DNA from: Oligosphaera ethanolica
Lineage (GTDB): Bacteria; Verrucomicrobiota; Lentisphaeria; Oligosphaerales; Oligosphaeraceae
Reading direction: 5' to 3'
Assembly: GCF_030814695.1 (NCBI RefSeq)
Contig: NZ_JAUSVL010000001.1
Location: forward strand, 4,252,227 to 4,316,226
Length of the DNA: 64,000 bases
The first letter of the stretch is position 1, and each line of letters opens with the position of its first letter. A program made the position numbers and the translations under genes. Under the pieces are notes generated by a model that worked only from the letters and a program-made list of their open reading frames with translations, was not told the origin of the DNA and ran no database searches. Shown in pieces: positions 27,329-36,361 of this stretch.

Positions 27329-28276
27329 ATGGGCAAACGTATCTTACGACGTCAGGACTTCGGCTGGAAATTCCAGCTGTTGCGGATAGTCTCGCCGTTT
27401 TTGTTTGCGGCGGGCTTCTGCACCTACTGGCTGGAGTCGTCGAAGATCACGCTGCGGCGCTGGCCTCTTGACGGCCAGGAGTTGCCGGTGCCGATGACCG
27501 GGCCTTTGCGCATCTTGCACCTGACCGACCCGCATCTGAGCGGCAACGCAGCCGTGCGGCGCTTGGAAAACGCCATATCCCTGGGGCTGGCCCAGCAGCC
27601 GGACCTGGCCTTGTTTACCGGCGATTTTGAGTTTGATGATCGCGAAGACCTGAGCGCTGCCGTGCACGCGGCGCTCCTGCGCCTGGGCACGGCCGTGCCC
27701 ACCTATGCCTGTCTGGGCAACCACGATTACGCCAGCGGCGAACACGGCAAAGCCGTGCGCAAACCACAGTCGCGCCTGGCTGATATCAGGGCCTGCCTGG
27801 CAAAATGCCAGATCCAGTTGCTGCAGAATCAGCGGCAGGAAATCGTGATTCGTGGCCAGCGTCTGGCGATAGTTGGCCTGGGCGACTGGTGGTGGGGCGA
27901 CATGAAGGGCAAGAAATGCCTGAAGATGGCCGGCAGCGAGGACCTGCCGGTGCTGCTCATGTCGCACAATCCCGACACCCACGTGTTTCTGCAGCCGTTC
28001 GCCTGGAATGTGATGTTCAGCGGCCACGCTCACGCCGGCCAGTTCCGCCTGCCTTTCACCCAGCGCTATCCCTTTGCGCCGTTACGCGACCGCAGTCTGG
28101 CGAGGCCGGGCCTGCATGCCCTCAAAGGCGGCCGCGTCCTCTGCGAAAGCGCCGGCGTCGGCGCTTACCTCGGCGTACGCCTCAACAGCCCGGCCGACGT
28201 GACCGTGCTGGATATCGGCGAAGGCGTTAGCGCAAACGCACCAGAAGGCCCCGCACCAGCGGCGCCCCCGCAGTGA
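27329..28276 (+). CDS. Membrane-anchored metallophosphoesterase (YaeI/LpxG-like)
   Basis: The 315-aa protein has one N-terminal hydrophobic segment (about 21-37) followed by a calcineurin-like phosphoesterase domain. The metal-binding motifs are ILHLTDPHLS, LFTGDFEFDD, CLGNHDYAS, LMSHNPD and FSGHAHAGQ, all complete. Relatives include YaeI and the UDP-2,3-diacylglucosamine hydrolase LpxG of lipid A synthesis; substrate cannot be assigned from sequence. The C-terminus is Ala/Pro-rich. It sits between uxaC and kdgK on the same strand, 56 bp after uxaC; no strong ribosome site is seen before ATG 27329. Confidence 0.88.
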   Translation: MGKRILRRQDFGWKFQLLRIVSPFLFAAGFCTYWLESSKITLRRWPLDGQELPVPMTGPLRILHLTDPHLSGNAAVRRLENAISLGLAQQPDLALFTGDFEFDDREDLSAAVHAALLRLGTAVPTYACLGNHDYASGEHGKAVRKPQSRLADIRACLAKCQIQLLQNQRQEIVIRGQRLAIVGLGDWWWGDMKGKKCLKMAGSEDLPVLLMSHNPDTHVFLQPFAWNVMFSGHAHAGQFRLPFTQRYPFAPLRDRSLARPGLHALKGGRVLCESAGVGAYLGVRLNSPADVTVLDIGEGVSANAPEGPAPAAPPQ

Positions 28277-28334
28277 TCTTGTTGACTTGCATCCTCATTA
28301 CGAAACGCCACCAAGAAAAACGAAAGGTCGTGTC

Positions 28335-29435
28335 ATGTCGGAAAAAACGGTTGTTGGCTTTGGTGAAGTGATGTTGCGTCTCTGCCCGCCCGGCAAGCAG
28401 CGTTTTGGTCAGGCCCTGCCGGGCTCTTTGGATGCGACATTTGGCGGTGGCGAGGCCAATGTCTGCGTGTCGCTGGCGACGCTGGGCATGTCCGCCCGCT
28501 ATCTGACGGCCCTGCCGGACAATCCGATTGCCCAGGCGTTCATTAGCCAGCTGCGTGGTATCGGCGTGGACACCAGCCGCGTCCTGCTCAAGAAGAGCGG
28601 TCGCATGGGCGTTTATTACGCCGAGCACGGCGCCGCCCAGCGCGGCTCCAATGTCATCTACGACCGCGAGGGGTCGGTGATCTCGCAGTGCGGTCCGGAA
28701 GACTATGATTTTGCGGCGATGCTCTCCGGCGCATCCCATCTGCACGTGACGGGCATCACCCCGGCGCTGAGCGAAAAGGCCTTCCTGGCCACGCTGGAAA
28801 TCGTCCGCGCCGCCCAGAAACTGGGCCTGAGCATCTCCTGCGACCTCAACTACCGCAAGAAACTCTGGAAGTGGCGTGCGGGCACCAAGCAGCAGGAGCT
28901 AGCCGGCGAGTGCATGGGCCAGATCGTTCCCGAGGCGGATATCATCATCGGCAATGAAGAGGACGCAGCAGACGTCTTCGGGCTCAAGGCCGACGGCAGC
29001 GCGATCGAATCCGGCACCCTGTCCACGGCGGGCTATGTCCAGGTCGCGCAGAAGCTGGCGGCGCGTTTTCCGCGGGCGAAGTACATTGGCATCACCCTGC
29101 GGGAGAGCTTTTCGGCCGACCACAACAACTGGGGCGCCATGCTCTACGACTGCGAGGCGAAGAAGGCGTACTTCGCACCGCTGGACGGCAGCGGCCAGTA
29201 CCACCCCTACGAAATCAAGAACATCATCGACCGCTTCGGCGGCGGCGACTCTTTCTGCGCCGGCCTGATTTATGCGTTGCATCACGACGATTTCAAGGCG
29301 CCGCAGACCGCGTTGTCCTTTGCCGTAGCCGCCAGCTGCCTGAAGCATTCCATACCCGGCGACTACAATTACTCCTCCCTCGGCGAAGTAGTCGCGCTTA
29401 TGGGCGGCAATGCGTCGGGCCGGGTTATGCGCTAA
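28335..29435 (+). CDS. kdgK: 2-keto-3-deoxygluconate kinase (PfkB family)
   Basis: 366 aa from ATG 28335; an upstream in-frame start at 28287 is less likely. It phosphorylates 2-keto-3-deoxy-gluconate (or the galacto epimer) to the 6-phosphate for aldol cleavage. PfkB marks are VVGFGEVMLRLCPPG and FGGGEANVCVSLATLG at the N-terminus, SCDLNYRKKLW and IIIGNEEDAADVFGL in the middle, and the anion-hole/catalytic IIDRFGGGDSFCAGLIYAL near the end. The aldolase gene follows after 27 bp with its own AAGGAAA site, so both are in one operon. Confidence 0.93.
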   Translation: MSEKTVVGFGEVMLRLCPPGKQRFGQALPGSLDATFGGGEANVCVSLATLGMSARYLTALPDNPIAQAFISQLRGIGVDTSRVLLKKSGRMGVYYAEHGAAQRGSNVIYDREGSVISQCGPEDYDFAAMLSGASHLHVTGITPALSEKAFLATLEIVRAAQKLGLSISCDLNYRKKLWKWRAGTKQQELAGECMGQIVPEADIIIGNEEDAADVFGLKADGSAIESGTLSTAGYVQVAQKLAARFPRAKYIGITLRESFSADHNNWGAMLYDCEAKKAYFAPLDGSGQYHPYEIKNIIDRFGGGDSFCAGLIYALHHDDFKAPQTALSFAVAASCLKHSIPGDYNYSSLGEVVALMGGNASGRVMR

Positions 29436-29462
29436 GAAAGTACCAAGAAGGAAACCGAGACA

Positions 29463-30095
29463 ATGACACTGCTTGACAGCTATATGGCTGAATGTCCCCT
29501 GATTGCCATCCTGCGCGGTATCAAGCCGGAGGAGATGCTGGCCGTCTGCGACGTGCTGGCTGACGAGGGCATCCGCCTGATTGAAGTGCCGCTGAATTCG
29601 CCCGATGCGCTCCGCAGCATCGGCATCGCCGCCGCCCATTATCACAGTGGCGGCCGGCTGCTGATCGGCGCCGGCACGGTGCTGACGGCGGCCGATGTCG
29701 AGCAGGTCGCCCAGGCCGGCGGCAAGTACATCATCTCGCCGAACAGCGACGCCGCGGTGATTCGCCGGACGGTGGAGCTCGGCCTGGTGTCCATCCCGGG
29801 CTTTCTGACGCCGACGGAGGGCTTCGCTGCCGTGGCCGCTGGCGCTCATTTCCTCAAACTCTTTCCGGCGGGCCCTTTCGGCGTGGGCTACATCAAGGAC
29901 ATCAAGGCGGTGCTGAAGGCGCCCATACTGGCCGTCGGCGGCGTCAACAACGACAATATTGGTACTTTCCTGACCCAATGCGCCGGCGTGGGCATCGGGT
30001 CGAGTCTCTACAAGCCCGGCAAGAGCCTGGAGCAAATACGGCAGGACGCGCGGGCGTTACTAGCAGCATTGAAGGCGTCCCGTAACGCCGGGTGA
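29463..30095 (+). CDS. 2-dehydro-3-deoxy-6-phosphogluconate/galactonate aldolase
   Basis: The 210-aa class I aldolase splits KDPG or KDPGal into pyruvate and glyceraldehyde-3-phosphate. PLIAILRGIKPEEML, the catalytic Glu in LIEVPLNSPDALRSI, GAGTVLTAADVEQ, and the Schiff-base Lys in HFLKLFPAGPFG are all present. EVPLNSP is closer to DgoA (KDPGal aldolase) than to Eda (EVTLRT), so galactonate-type specificity or dual use is likely. It completes the uxaC-kdgK route. Eda and DgoA cannot be separated with certainty, so no symbol is given. Confidence 0.9.
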   Translation: MTLLDSYMAECPLIAILRGIKPEEMLAVCDVLADEGIRLIEVPLNSPDALRSIGIAAAHYHSGGRLLIGAGTVLTAADVEQVAQAGGKYIISPNSDAAVIRRTVELGLVSIPGFLTPTEGFAAVAAGAHFLKLFPAGPFGVGYIKDIKAVLKAPILAVGGVNNDNIGTFLTQCAGVGIGSSLYKPGKSLEQIRQDARALLAALKASRNAG

Positions 30096-30168
30096 GGGCG
30101 CCGCCGCTGTTGCCACTGTTGCCACTGTTAGCCGATGATCGATACAGACTAAGCGAGGAGTAATCACG

Positions 30169-31776
30169 ATGATGCAAAAGCTGCTGATGTCCATGGCCGG
30201 CATGTTCCTGGCCGCCACCTGCGCCCAAGCCCAGTTGTGGCCAAAAGACCCGGCCAATACCGCGCCATGGCGTCTTGACGCTGACAGCCAGTGGCTGCAG
30301 GAGGACGGCGCGATGGTGTTGAAAGTGGCCGTGCCACCGGAACGCGCCGCCGGCATGCACGGCGCCAGCATGGGCGTTGATCTCACGCCTTACCATGGCA
30401 AACAGATTGAAATCAGCTGCATCACTCGGCATGAGAAGCTCAGCAAGCCCAGCAAGGGCTACCTGGGCTTCAAATTCATGCTGAGCTTCGTCAGCAAAGG
30501 CACTCGCCAGTATCCCGGCGGTGGTGGCGGCATATCCCTGCCGGCGAACAGCGACTGGCGCCAGGTGGCCTTCATTGCCAATGTCCCCGACGATGCCAGC
30601 GAGGGCCTCTTCAATGTCGGCCTGCAGGAAGGCAGTGGCACGGCTTGGTTTAAAGACCTCAGCATCCGTGAAGTCAATATCTACCCGACCGTCGCGGAAC
30701 TCCCCGAGGGTTTCCGCTGCGAATACGACGAGGCAGTCACCAAGCTGCCCATTCTGCGTGGCTGCATGAGCCCCGGACTCTCCGAAGGCGCCAAGGCCGA
30801 GGACCTCGAAGAACTGGCCCGTTGGGGTGCCAACGTCATCCGTTGGCAGTTGAATGCGCCCAAGGAAGTCCGCAGGGACAAGGAGCAGTACCGTGCCGTC
30901 TTCCGTCAGCACATGAAGAACCTCGACGAGCATATTCCGCTGCTTACGCGCCTGGGCCTGAATGTGATCGTTGATATGCACTGCCCACCGGGCGGCCGCT
31001 ACCGCGATGGCATCGCCGGCACGGCCGGCGTTCTCGCCGGCAATGTCGCCGTCAACGAAAGCAACTGCGTCATCTTCTTCGAAAAAGACTACCTGGACCT
31101 TTTTGTGGAGGTCTGGCGGGAGATTGCGCAGCATTATCGCGGCGTGGGCATCGTCGTGGCTTACGATCTGATCAACGAGCCCACACAGTACAACGAAGTG
31201 CCTTATGACTACTTGACCTGCCAGTACCTGGCGGCGCAGGCTATCCGGGAAATTGACCCTGTCAAACCGATCATCATCGCCGCTAACGAGTGGAGCAACG
31301 CCAAGGCCTTCGGCTACCTCCAGCCGCTGCCGCTGAAAAATCTCCTCTACCAGGGCCATCTGTACGATCCCGGCGAATACACCCACCAGGGCGTCGGCCC
31401 CGGCAATATGGAAAAAGTGCTCCGCGGCGAACTCAAGACCTACCCCGGCCTTTTCGGTGGCATCGAATTCAACAAAGATACCCTGCGCAAAGTCCTCCAG
31501 CCCATTCGCGACTTCCAGCTCAAGTACGGGGCCAGAATCTACATGGGCGAATTCTCCGCAATCCGTTTCGCCCCGGGCGCCGCGCAGTATCTCGAGGACG
31601 TCATCTCACTCTTCGAAGAATATGGCTGGGACTGGAGCTACCACGCCTTCCGCGAATGGTACAACTGGAGCGTCGAATACGACGAAAATCCACATAACAA
31701 CCAGCCCGCTACCACGGACACTGAACGCAAGAAAATCCTCCTGAAATACTTCTCGCGGAACCAAAAACGCCCGTGA
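30169..31776 (+). CDS. Secreted glycoside hydrolase family 5 (cellulase-like)
   Basis: 535 aa with a signal peptide (about 1-21, ending AATCAQA). An N-terminal beta-sandwich resembling a carbohydrate-binding module follows (about 25-170). The (beta/alpha)8 barrel covers about 185-525. The acid/base Glu is in VVAYDLINEPTQYN and the nucleophile Glu in RIYMGEFSAIRF; VIVDMHCPPGGR and NLLYQGHLYDP are further GH5 motifs. It should cut beta-linked polysaccharide outside the cytoplasm. GAGGAG precedes ATGATG at 30169. It follows the uronate operon by 73 bp and could be its last gene. Confidence 0.9.
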   Translation: MMQKLLMSMAGMFLAATCAQAQLWPKDPANTAPWRLDADSQWLQEDGAMVLKVAVPPERAAGMHGASMGVDLTPYHGKQIEISCITRHEKLSKPSKGYLGFKFMLSFVSKGTRQYPGGGGGISLPANSDWRQVAFIANVPDDASEGLFNVGLQEGSGTAWFKDLSIREVNIYPTVAELPEGFRCEYDEAVTKLPILRGCMSPGLSEGAKAEDLEELARWGANVIRWQLNAPKEVRRDKEQYRAVFRQHMKNLDEHIPLLTRLGLNVIVDMHCPPGGRYRDGIAGTAGVLAGNVAVNESNCVIFFEKDYLDLFVEVWREIAQHYRGVGIVVAYDLINEPTQYNEVPYDYLTCQYLAAQAIREIDPVKPIIIAANEWSNAKAFGYLQPLPLKNLLYQGHLYDPGEYTHQGVGPGNMEKVLRGELKTYPGLFGGIEFNKDTLRKVLQPIRDFQLKYGARIYMGEFSAIRFAPGAAQYLEDVISLFEEYGWDWSYHAFREWYNWSVEYDENPHNNQPATTDTERKKILLKYFSRNQKRP

Positions 31777-32084
31777 GGGAGTCGGGGCGGCCCTGTGTGT
31801 CCGCCAGCATTTTTAGTCGGGGCGGCCCTGCGTGTCCGCCCTATTCATATTCTGCCAGTTACTGGCAGTCGTAATTACGGGGCAATGTGCGAAATCTTGT
31901 GATAGAAAGAGAGACTTGACACAGTAGTTCCGAACCCTTTGTCTACGCCGTGGGCGCTATCCCTGGGCTGGTATGCGTCGCGCGCCCGTCTCCCGGCCGT
32001 GGTGCGGGCGTCCCGCCCGCACCGTCGCCTGGGATCATGACCTTACCCGACCTCCAAACAGCCACACGCAAACGTGTCCGCCGC
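31777..32084. other. Non-coding stretch with a 26-bp direct repeat and a 23-nt hairpin
   Basis: Two copies of a 26-bp sequence starting agtcggggcggccctg lie at 31780-31805 and 31815-31840, four bases after the GH5 stop codon. Near 31996-32018 is one copy of the GC-rich 23-nt hairpin (ggtgcgggcg/cgcccgcacc, loop tcc) that is abundant at 57-61 kb, with the same cacacgca downstream sequence. No gene is seen. Confidence 0.6.
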
Positions 32085-32506
32085 AGCAATCAATGAGTTC
32101 CATTGCCTCTTTGGCCCCAGTCAGCTGCGCCGACTGGGGCCAAAGGGGCCGAGGAACACGAGCGTAGAGGGCGCGCCACCCAGGGCGGCGCGCGCCTTCG
32201 GCGCCGCTTGCCCTGGGCTGGTATGCGGCGCGCTTTCAGCGCTTCTGCCGCTTCGCGGCGGAAATGCACGACGAGAAAAGGCTGCCTGGTTGAACAAGTG
32301 CCATGGATACCGTTAAATGAAGAGCATCGGTTTCATAGGAGTAACCACCCCGGTGTTTTCCCCACCGGGGTGGTTACTCCTATGAAACACGCTGCCGCAA
32401 AGGTCAGCGGAAATCAAGGTCGGATGGCTGGGCGGCGACTGGCCGTGGGTTTCCTGCAAACTGTCCCCGGTGAATTTCCTGCCGGGGTGGTTACTGACCG
32501 ATTCCC
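32085..32506 (-). repeat. Composite dispersed repeat with a perfect 24-bp-arm palindrome
   Basis: Contains the reverse-oriented hairpin core with the 45-nt hairpin at 32105-32149. A perfect inverted repeat follows, with 24-bp arms at 32332-32355 and 32363-32386 (arm starts ttcataggagtaaccacccc, loop ttttccc), then the right-hand module ending ACTGACCGATT at about 32502. The palindrome looks like a head-to-head junction of two element ends of the 10183-10837 type. Non-coding. Confidence 0.8.
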
Positions 32507-32631
32507 AAGTAATTGCTACGATTGCATGCATTGAGCTTGCACAGCCTGACCCGAGCAGATAGAGTAAGGCAGTTCGGTGAACTTTTTCCCGGCTACCGAG
32601 GAGTGCGTCATAATAACCCCAGGAGGAAACC

Positions 32632-33828
32632 ATGGAAGCAGTACGTGAATTCATTGATCCGTTCTTGAACACAATTGGCGAGTATCTGCCCAACGCGTTT
32701 GGTGCACTGATTGTGCTTGTCGTGGGCTGGTTGTTGATTGAGCTGCTCACCAAGGGACTCAACGCGCTCCTGGGTAAAGCCAAGCTGGACGAAAAACTCT
32801 GCTGCGGCAAAGAGGAGTGCAAATGCCAGGCCGGCAAGGGCCTTTCCAGCGTCCTGGTCACGGTGTTTCGTTACCTGCTGCTACTCTGCCTCCTGCTGCT
32901 GGTTCTGGACATCCTCGGTGTCAAGGGCGTGCTGGACCCGGTCCTGAACATGTTCAATCAGTTCATGGCGGCGATTCCCAACATCATCGCCGCGCTGCTC
33001 ATTGCCATCATCGGCTATATCATTGCCAAGACGGCGTCCAGCGTGGTAGCGACGGTTTTGGGTTCGTTGGACAAGTACAAGGCCAAGCTGGGCCTGGCCG
33101 AGGGCTTCAGTCTGGCGCGCTTTGTTGGTCAGATTGTTTTCATCTTCGTCTTTGTGCCGGTGCTGATTGCGGCCTTGGACGTGCTCAAGATCGAAGCCCT
33201 ATCGAAGCCGGCGACTGACATGCTGCAGTCGCTGATGCTGGCGGTGCCGAAGATTCTCAGTGCGGCGATTATCTTGGCCGTGGCGTTCTTCGTCGGTCGT
33301 TTTGTGACGACCGTGGTGAGCGACCTGCTCAAGAATCTCGGTGTTGACGCCATTCCTGGCAAGCTCGGTTTGGAATCGAGTTTCAGTGGCAAGTTCACGC
33401 TGTCGAAAGTCATTGGCGGCGTCGTGATGTTTTTCATCATGCTCGCGGCACTGGTATCGGCGGTTGAGAAGCTTGAGATGGCGAAACTTTCCGAGCTGCT
33501 TGGGCAGCTGACCCTGTTTGCGGGTGACATCGCCCTCGGCCTGGTGATTCTGGTCATCGGCGGCCTGCTGGCCAAAGCCGCGCATGGTGCCATGCGTGCT
33601 ACGGGCACCAGTCCCTTCATGGCCGGCCTGGCGCGTGTGGCCATCATTGGCTTGGTCGTGGCCATGGGCCTGCGTTCCATGGGCATTGCCGACGACATCG
33701 TCCGCATGGCCTTTGGTCTGACCCTCGGCGGCGTTGCTGTCGCTTTCGCCCTGTCCTTCGGCCTCGGTGGCCGCGAAGCCGCTGGCAAACAGCTGGAAGA
33801 CTGGTTCAGCAAAATCCGCGGGAAATAA
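32632..33828 (+). CDS. Conserved TM-helix repeat protein (mechanosensitive-channel related)
   Basis: The 398-aa integral membrane protein has about ten hydrophobic segments. Repeated units of the type PNAFGALIVLVVGWLL, PNIIAALLIAIIGYIIAK, PKILSAAIILAVAFFVGRF and DIALGLVILVIGGLLAK match the 'conserved TM helix' family (PF05552) found with MscS-like channels. The last part resembles the pore-lining helix of MscS (LTLGGVAVAFALSFGLGGREA). A small Cys-rich loop (CCGKEECKC, about 62-70) is unusual and could bind metal. It lacks an MscS beta domain, so channel activity is inferred. AGGAGG precedes ATG 32632. Confidence 0.8.
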   Translation: MEAVREFIDPFLNTIGEYLPNAFGALIVLVVGWLLIELLTKGLNALLGKAKLDEKLCCGKEECKCQAGKGLSSVLVTVFRYLLLLCLLLLVLDILGVKGVLDPVLNMFNQFMAAIPNIIAALLIAIIGYIIAKTASSVVATVLGSLDKYKAKLGLAEGFSLARFVGQIVFIFVFVPVLIAALDVLKIEALSKPATDMLQSLMLAVPKILSAAIILAVAFFVGRFVTTVVSDLLKNLGVDAIPGKLGLESSFSGKFTLSKVIGGVVMFFIMLAALVSAVEKLEMAKLSELLGQLTLFAGDIALGLVILVIGGLLAKAAHGAMRATGTSPFMAGLARVAIIGLVVAMGLRSMGIADDIVRMAFGLTLGGVAVAFALSFGLGGREAAGKQLEDWFSKIRGK

Positions 33829-33908
33829 GCGATCAGGTGCGGCTTGCGTCGGCGCAGCCAGCCGGTAGCAGTTTGACACGCAAGCGGTCGAAAAAATCAC
33901 ATGTGTGT

Positions 33909-33948
33909 ACGGCGGTTCCCGCGTTATAGTGCGGGACCGCCGTTTATT
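33909..33948 (+). terminator. Rho-independent terminator
   Basis: The stem acggcggttcccgc (33909-33922) pairs with gcgggaccgccgt (33931-33943) with one bulged T and an 8-nt loop, followed by tttatttt. It lies 81 bp after the TM-helix gene. Confidence 0.8.
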
Positions 33949-34046
33949 TTGGCGACAATGGCCCGGCAACGCGGCTAATCGTGAAAAACACGCCGTGGTC
34001 TTGAGTTCAGCGTAGTGAAAAAATACCACAAAGAGGAGTTTTCGCC

Positions 34047-35141
34047 ATGTCCCTGTATCGTATTGCTTCCAGGCGTGTTGCTGCGTTGTGCAGCGGCGTT
34101 GTTGTTGCCGCTGCCATGACCGGCTGTATCTGCTGTAAAACAATGCTGTCTGAAACTGACAACGGAGGAACGGAAAAAATGGTTGCGCAGAATGTCTTCG
34201 ATGTCTCTCTGGCGGATTTTCCCCGGCTGGAGGGCGAAGTGTCCGACAATGGCCGCTTCAATCGTGCCGTGGCGGCCGGCGCCAACGGCGTGCTTTTTGT
34301 GCCTGCTGGCGTGTATGAGCTCAACGAGACGCTGAAGATCACCAATCTGTGTTCGCTGCTCATGCACAAATCCGCCGTCCTTCGCGCCGTAGCCGAGATG
34401 GACTACGTCATGGTGTACGACGCCAAGAATCACTGGACGAAGGGCAATGCGACCGATTTCAATCTCTTCATCAGTGGCGGTGACCTGGATGGCAATGGCC
34501 TGGCTAGCTGCTTGATGCTGACCGAATTCCACCATTTCACGCTGCGGGACATCACGTTGCGCAATGGCCGCAAGTACGGCCTGCGCGTGCAGGACTACGG
34601 CGGCAGCTACGAGCTGGTCGCCAATAACGTCTATGGTCGCTGCTATCTGCCGGGCCTGGCGGGCAATGTCGGTATCAGTCTTAATGGCGGCGACAGCCAT
34701 TACACTGACTGCATTATGGTCGATTACACTATCGGCATGGAAATTACCCGGGGTGGCTCTAACCGCTTGACCCGCTGTCATGTGTGGGGTGGACCACTCC
34801 CGCCGCGCCAGGAAGGCGAAGACCGCGAAATGCTGGTCGATTCCATCAATTACAAGATCGCTGGCAGCGACACGGTGCTGCGCGACTGCTACGCCGACAC
34901 CGGCAAGACCGGCTTCCTTATCGAGGGCAATGCCCGGCTGCTGGGCTGCGCCTACTACAATAACTACAACTTCAAGCTCGACGACATTACCGTCATTCGC
35001 CACCGTAAGGGCAAGCTGCTAGTGTCTGATGGCTACTTTACCAAGACGTCGCCAAAGGCGACGGTTTACGACGGTATCGGCGGCGCCATCTGGCGCGATA
35101 ATATCTACAACGGCTTCAACGAGGCCGACCTGCCCAAATAA
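34047..35141 (+). CDS. Right-handed beta-helix lipoprotein (pectate lyase-like fold)
   Basis: 364 aa. The N-terminus has Arg residues, a hydrophobic stretch and a lipobox-like AAMTGC (Cys at about 28), so it is probably lipid-anchored in the envelope. The rest has regular short turns rich in Asn, Gly and Asp, for example HFTLRDITLRNGRKYGLRVQ and SNRLTRCHVWGG, typical of pectin-lyase-type beta-helices (polygalacturonase, pectate lyase 3 or GH28-like). No certain catalytic triad was identified, so polysaccharide binding or cleavage is inferred. GAGGAG precedes ATG 34047. Confidence 0.78.
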   Translation: MSLYRIASRRVAALCSGVVVAAAMTGCICCKTMLSETDNGGTEKMVAQNVFDVSLADFPRLEGEVSDNGRFNRAVAAGANGVLFVPAGVYELNETLKITNLCSLLMHKSAVLRAVAEMDYVMVYDAKNHWTKGNATDFNLFISGGDLDGNGLASCLMLTEFHHFTLRDITLRNGRKYGLRVQDYGGSYELVANNVYGRCYLPGLAGNVGISLNGGDSHYTDCIMVDYTIGMEITRGGSNRLTRCHVWGGPLPPRQEGEDREMLVDSINYKIAGSDTVLRDCYADTGKTGFLIEGNARLLGCAYYNNYNFKLDDITVIRHRKGKLLVSDGYFTKTSPKATVYDGIGGAIWRDNIYNGFNEADLPK

Positions 35142-35161
35142 TCACGACGACACGTCGCTCT

Positions 35162-35358
35162 ACGGCAAGCCGCGGGGCACGGTACGGCACGGTGCGGCAG
35201 GCCGTCCGGCACTCCGGGGCAATGCTGCTATTCGGTAGCCCCACGGCAAGTTGCTGGGCACGGCAAGCCGCGGGGCACGGTACGGCGCGGTGCGGCAGGC
35301 CGTCCGGCACTCCGGGGCAATGCTGCTATTCGGTAGCCCCACGGCATGCCGTGGGGCG
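35162..35358. repeat. 98-bp direct repeat, two copies, with palindromic ends
   Basis: A unit starting acggcaagccgcggggcacg begins at 35162 and again at 35260. The two copies differ at very few positions over about 86 bp. The second ends in ggtagccccacggcatgccg followed by its complement, a palindrome whose relative occurs reversed at 60961-60990. Non-coding, between convergent genes. Confidence 0.85.
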
Positions 35359-35398
35359 AAAAAAAGCGCCGGCGGGCATGAGTGGTGCCCGCCGGCGC
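35359..35398 (-). terminator. Strong Rho-independent terminator for the prepilin gene
   Basis: Perfect 13-bp stem gcgccggcgggca / tgcccgccggcgc (35366-35378, 35386-35398) with loop tgagtgg. On the minus strand it is followed by seven T residues. It lies 35 bp beyond the stop of the minus-strand prepilin-like gene. Confidence 0.9.
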
Positions 35399-35432
35399 TG
35401 CTGTATTTATGGCGTTTAGCTATTTACCGCGT

Positions 35433-36134
35433 TTAATCGGCGGTGCCGGTGTAGGTGGGGCTCCAGAAACGGCTGCTGCTGTTGCTGTAGGAGGGTATGG
35501 AAATTTGTTTGACGGCGCCGACATGGCCATCAGCGAAGGTGACGTTCAAGCTGCCGTTATGGCGGCCATATATGCGCATGCTGGTAGTCGGTGCGCTGGT
35601 CTTGGTGTAGCTGTCGACGTAGTAGGTAGGGGTTGAACCTAAGTCGTCAGTGCTCTCCAGGATTAATGCGGTGGTGCTGGGGCTAACGTAAGCCGAGTCG
35701 GCGATATTCAAGCAGCCGGCATTGAAGGTGTAATGGCCCTGCCATTTGTCGTTGGGCGCGCCCTTGTAGGCGTTTTTGGTCGCCGACGGGCAGTTGAAGC
35801 TCTTGATGTCGCCAACATTGGCGTATATCTGTTCGCGCCAAGTCACGACGTTGGGGTCCATGTAGTTTGCCGCGGCCATGCTGCGCTGCACGCCGTCGGG
35901 CCAAACGATGGTGGCGACCCAGTAGACGCGGTGGGTCATGCCGCTGGGATAGTCGTCAAAATACATGCGGCAGCCCAAGCCGATCTGTTTCAGATTCGAG
36001 GTGCAGGAGATCGCGCGGGCCTTCTCGCGGGCTTTGCTCAAAGCCGGCAGCAGCATTGCCGCCAAGATGGCGATAATCGCAATCACGACCAGCAGTTCGA
36101 TGAGGGTGAAATGACGTCCGCGGAGCTTGTTCAT
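35433..36134 (-). CDS. Prepilin-type N-terminal cleavage/methylation protein (pseudopilin-like)
   Basis: 233 aa from ATG 36134 behind AAAGGAAA; the upstream frame is not coding. A short basic leader ending [11 protein letters not shown] contains the prepilin peptidase site (cut before Phe, Glu at +5), followed by the hydrophobic helix [20 protein letters not shown]. The globular part has paired cysteines (SCTSN, NCPSAT, AGCLN) and ends with [12 protein letters not shown], the hallmark of the large Lentisphaerota/Verrucomicrobia pseudopilin families. Such proteins are processed by PilD and assembled in a type II secretion/type IV pilus-like machine; a role near secreted hydrolases is inferred. 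No machinery genes are adjacent. Confidence 0.92.
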   Translation of the reverse strand: MNKLRGRHFTLIELLVVIAIIAILAAMLLPALSKAREKARAISCTSNLKQIGLGCRMYFDDYPSGMTHRVYWVATIVWPDGVQRSMAAANYMDPNVVTWREQIYANVGDIKSFNCPSATKNAYKGAPNDKWQGHYTFNAGCLNIADSAYVSPSTTALILESTDDLGSTPTYYVDSYTKTSAPTTSMRIYGRHNGSLNVTFADGHVGAVKQISIPSYSNSSSRFWSPTYTGTAD

Positions 36135-36298
36135 CGGGAGTTTCCTTTCTGATAGCATGGGCCGTTCGGTGGTACGGTTGGTGTGAAAAGTCATGTTGGG
36201 AAGGCTGACATGACAAACGCGCTTATGCAAGTAAAATTGTGCTGGGCAAAGTATACAAAAAATCGTCGAAGACCACAAGAGAAATCGTGAGCAGAGCA

Positions 36299-36330
36299 TA
36301 AAAAAGCCCCGGCACGGCGGCGGCGGGGCT
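36299..36330 (-). terminator. Rho-independent terminator for the beta-helix gene
   Basis: Stem agccccg (36305-36311) with cggggct (36324-36330). On the minus strand it is followed by a T run (complement of 36299-36304). It lies about 30 bp past the stop of the 552-aa gene. Confidence 0.75.
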
Positions 36331-36361
36331 GGATAGATCACGAGGCGTCTCGAAATGGGGA

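Noticed and set aside
33199..34143. Frame antisense to the TM-helix gene and beyond
   Set aside because: It crosses a good terminator hairpin and two plus-strand genes with proper starts.
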